NCBI RefSeq assembly: GCF_047654785.1
Contig: NZ_JASGKQ010000001.1
Location: 496,001 to 560,000 of the forward strand
Direction of reading: 5' to 3'
Source: Pelomonas sp047654785
GTDB taxonomy: Bacteria > Pseudomonadota > Gammaproteobacteria > Burkholderiales > Burkholderiaceae_C
Length of the DNA stretch: 64,000 bases
Below, in pieces: positions 62,708 through 64,000 of the stretch (the stretch's first letter is position 1; each line of letters opens with the position of its first letter). The notes under the pieces were generated by a model that saw nothing but the letters and a program-made list of their open reading frames with translations, made no database searches and was not told the DNA's origin. Made by a program: the position numbers and the translations under genes.

Positions 62708-64000
62708 ATGGACCTGCTGAACAACCTCGGCCTCGGCTTCCAGACGGCGCTGACGCTGCAGAACCTGATGTACGCCTTCTTCGGCGTCGTGCTGGGCACG
62801 CTGATCGGCGTGCTGCCCGGCCTGGGCCCGGTGGCCACGATCGCGATGCTGCTGCCGTCCATCTACACGCTGGACGCCACGCCCGCCCTCATCATGCTCG
62901 CCGGCATCTACTACGGCGCGCAGTACGGCGGCTCGACCACGGCCATCCTGATCAACGTGCCCGGGGAGTCGAGCTCGGTGGTCACCGCCATCGACGGCTA
63001 CCAGATGGCCCGCCGGGGACGCGCCGGCGCCGCGCTCGCCGCCGCCGGCCTGGGCAGCTTCTTCGCCGGCTGCGTCGGCACCGTGATCATCGCGGCCTTC
63101 GCGCCGCCGCTGATCGAGCTGGCCTTCCAGTTCGGCTCGGCCGAGTACTTCTCGCTGATGGTGCTGGGCCTGGTCGGCGCGGTGGTGCTGGCCTCGGGCT
63201 CGCTGATCAAGGCCATCGCCATGATCGTGCTGGGGCTGCTGCTGGGCCAGATCAACACCGACGTCATCACCGGCACCGCGCGCTTCTCGTTCGACATCCC
63301 GGAGCTGACCGACGGCATCGGCTTCGTCGTCATCGCGATGGGCGTGTTCGGCTTCGGCGAGATCATCGCCAACCTCGGCCAGCCGCCGGAGCACCGCGAG
63401 GTCTTCACGAAGGAGGTCAAGGGCCTGTGGCCGACCAGGGAAGACTTCCAGGATGCCTGGCCGGCGGTCTTGCGCGGCACCGCACTGGGCTCCGTGCTGG
63501 GCGTGCTGCCGGGCGGCGGCGCGCTGCTGGCCTCGTTCGCGGCCTACACGCTGGAGAAGAAGGTCGTGCGCAATCCGCGCGTGCCGTTCGGCAAGGGCGC
63601 CATCCAGGGCGTGGCCGGCCCGGAGAGTGCCAACAACGCCGGCGCGCAGACCAGCTTCATTCCGATGCTGACGCTGGGCATCCCGCCCAACGCCGTGATG
63701 GCGCTGATGGTCGGCGCGATGACCATCAAGGGCATACAGCCCGGCCCGCAGGTGATGACGAGCAACCCGGAACTCTTCTGGGGCCTGATCGCATCGATGT
63801 GGATCGGCAACCTGATGCTCATCGTGCTGAACCTGCCGCTGATCGGCATCTGGATCAAGCTGCTGACGGTGCCCTACCGCTTCCTCTTCCCGGCCATCGT
63901 CGTGTTCTGCTGCATCGGCGCCTACTCGCTGAACAACAACAACTTCGACGTCTACATGACGGCCGGCTTCGCGCTGCTGGGCTACGTCTTCTACAAGCTG
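62708..64000 (+). CDS. tctA: Tripartite tricarboxylate transporter large membrane subunit TctA (3' truncated by window edge)
   Basis: The frame is open for 431 codons to the end of the window. Family marks are FFGVVLGTLIGVLPGLGPVATIAMLLP, GIYYGAQYGGSTTAILINVPGESSSVVTAIDGYQMARRGRAGAAL and the second half-site GPESANNAGAQTSFIPMLTLGIPPNAVMALMVGAM. It has at least ten hydrophobic segments, and full-length proteins have about 500 residues, so some 70 are missing. It forms the channel for sodium- or proton-coupled uptake of a carboxylate with TctB and a Bug protein. Confidence 0.95.
   Translation, partial: MDLLNNLGLGFQTALTLQNLMYAFFGVVLGTLIGVLPGLGPVATIAMLLPSIYTLDATPALIMLAGIYYGAQYGGSTTAILINVPGESSSVVTAIDGYQMARRGRAGAALAAAGLGSFFAGCVGTVIIAAFAPPLIELAFQFGSAEYFSLMVLGLVGAVVLASGSLIKAIAMIVLGLLLGQINTDVITGTARFSFDIPELTDGIGFVVIAMGVFGFGEIIANLGQPPEHREVFTKEVKGLWPTREDFQDAWPAVLRGTALGSVLGVLPGGGALLASFAAYTLEKKVVRNPRVPFGKGAIQGVAGPESANNAGAQTSFIPMLTLGIPPNAVMALMVGAMTIKGIQPGPQVMTSNPELFWGLIASMWIGNLMLIVLNLPLIGIWIKLLTVPYRFLFPAIVVFCCIGAYSLNNNNFDVYMTAGFALLGYVFYKL

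Overview
The window is a high-GC chromosomal segment from a betaproteobacterium. The gene families and gene style suggest Burkholderiales, probably a Rubrivivax/Roseateles/Ideonella-like lineage, inferred from the imuB-dnaE2 mutasome, the TctABC-type transporters, the PuuD/PuuE ureide genes and very GC-rich codon use. Genes are dense, and stop/start overlaps of the ATGA or GTGA type are common. I saw no rRNA or tRNA genes.

Layout. 1-4416: end of imuB and all of dnaE2 (SOS mutagenic polymerases). 4434-15004: a complete type II-C CRISPR-Cas locus with a divergent tracrRNA, a compact Cas9 (1018 aa), Cas1, Cas2 and a very long array of 90 identical 36-nt repeats. Three signals indicate that the array and tracrRNA are both read from the minus strand, opposite to the cas genes: the anti-repeat geometry, an intrinsic terminator at the cas2 end, and a repeat remnant that keeps a -10-like hexamer at the far end. 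15068-16398: a CDF metal transporter and dtd. 16409-33158: a continuous minus-strand run for import and breakdown of a beta-glucan, most likely beta-1,2-glucan. It contains a GH1 beta-glucosidase, a LacI regulator, a TonB-dependent receptor, a GH144/glucoamylase-like enzyme, an ABC importer lacking its ATPase, a large secreted (alpha/alpha)-type glycosidase-like protein, an esterase and a GH94 phosphorylase. One perfect LacI-type operator stands at its head.

33305-44571: mixed housekeeping genes (GDPD lipoprotein, TctC, acetyltransferases, SDR, HtpG, DAHP synthase, ChaN-like lipoprotein, TldD, SrkA-type kinase). DAHP synthase is preceded by a phenylalanine-rich leader peptide and an intrinsic terminator, which together look like a classical attenuator. 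44571-44808: a small inverted-repeat-bounded element (MITE-like). 45184-52872: purine/ureide catabolism on both strands (M20 hydrolase, UraD-AllC fusion, PuuE, UraH, XdhC, PuuD, glycerate kinase). Together these carry urate to glyoxylate and on to phosphoglycerate. 52942-62118: HDOD protein, phosphatase, LolC/E-LolD, PurU, TatD, MscS, deoxyinosine glycosylase, spermidine-synthase-like protein and a GspE/PilB ATPase. 62241-64000: tctB and the start of tctA.

The most notable items are the II-C CRISPR locus with its reversed array, the aromatic-amino-acid attenuator, the putative beta-1,2-glucan locus and the small mobile element at the end of the srkA gene. All functional calls come from reading the sequence and remembered family knowledge; no database search was run.
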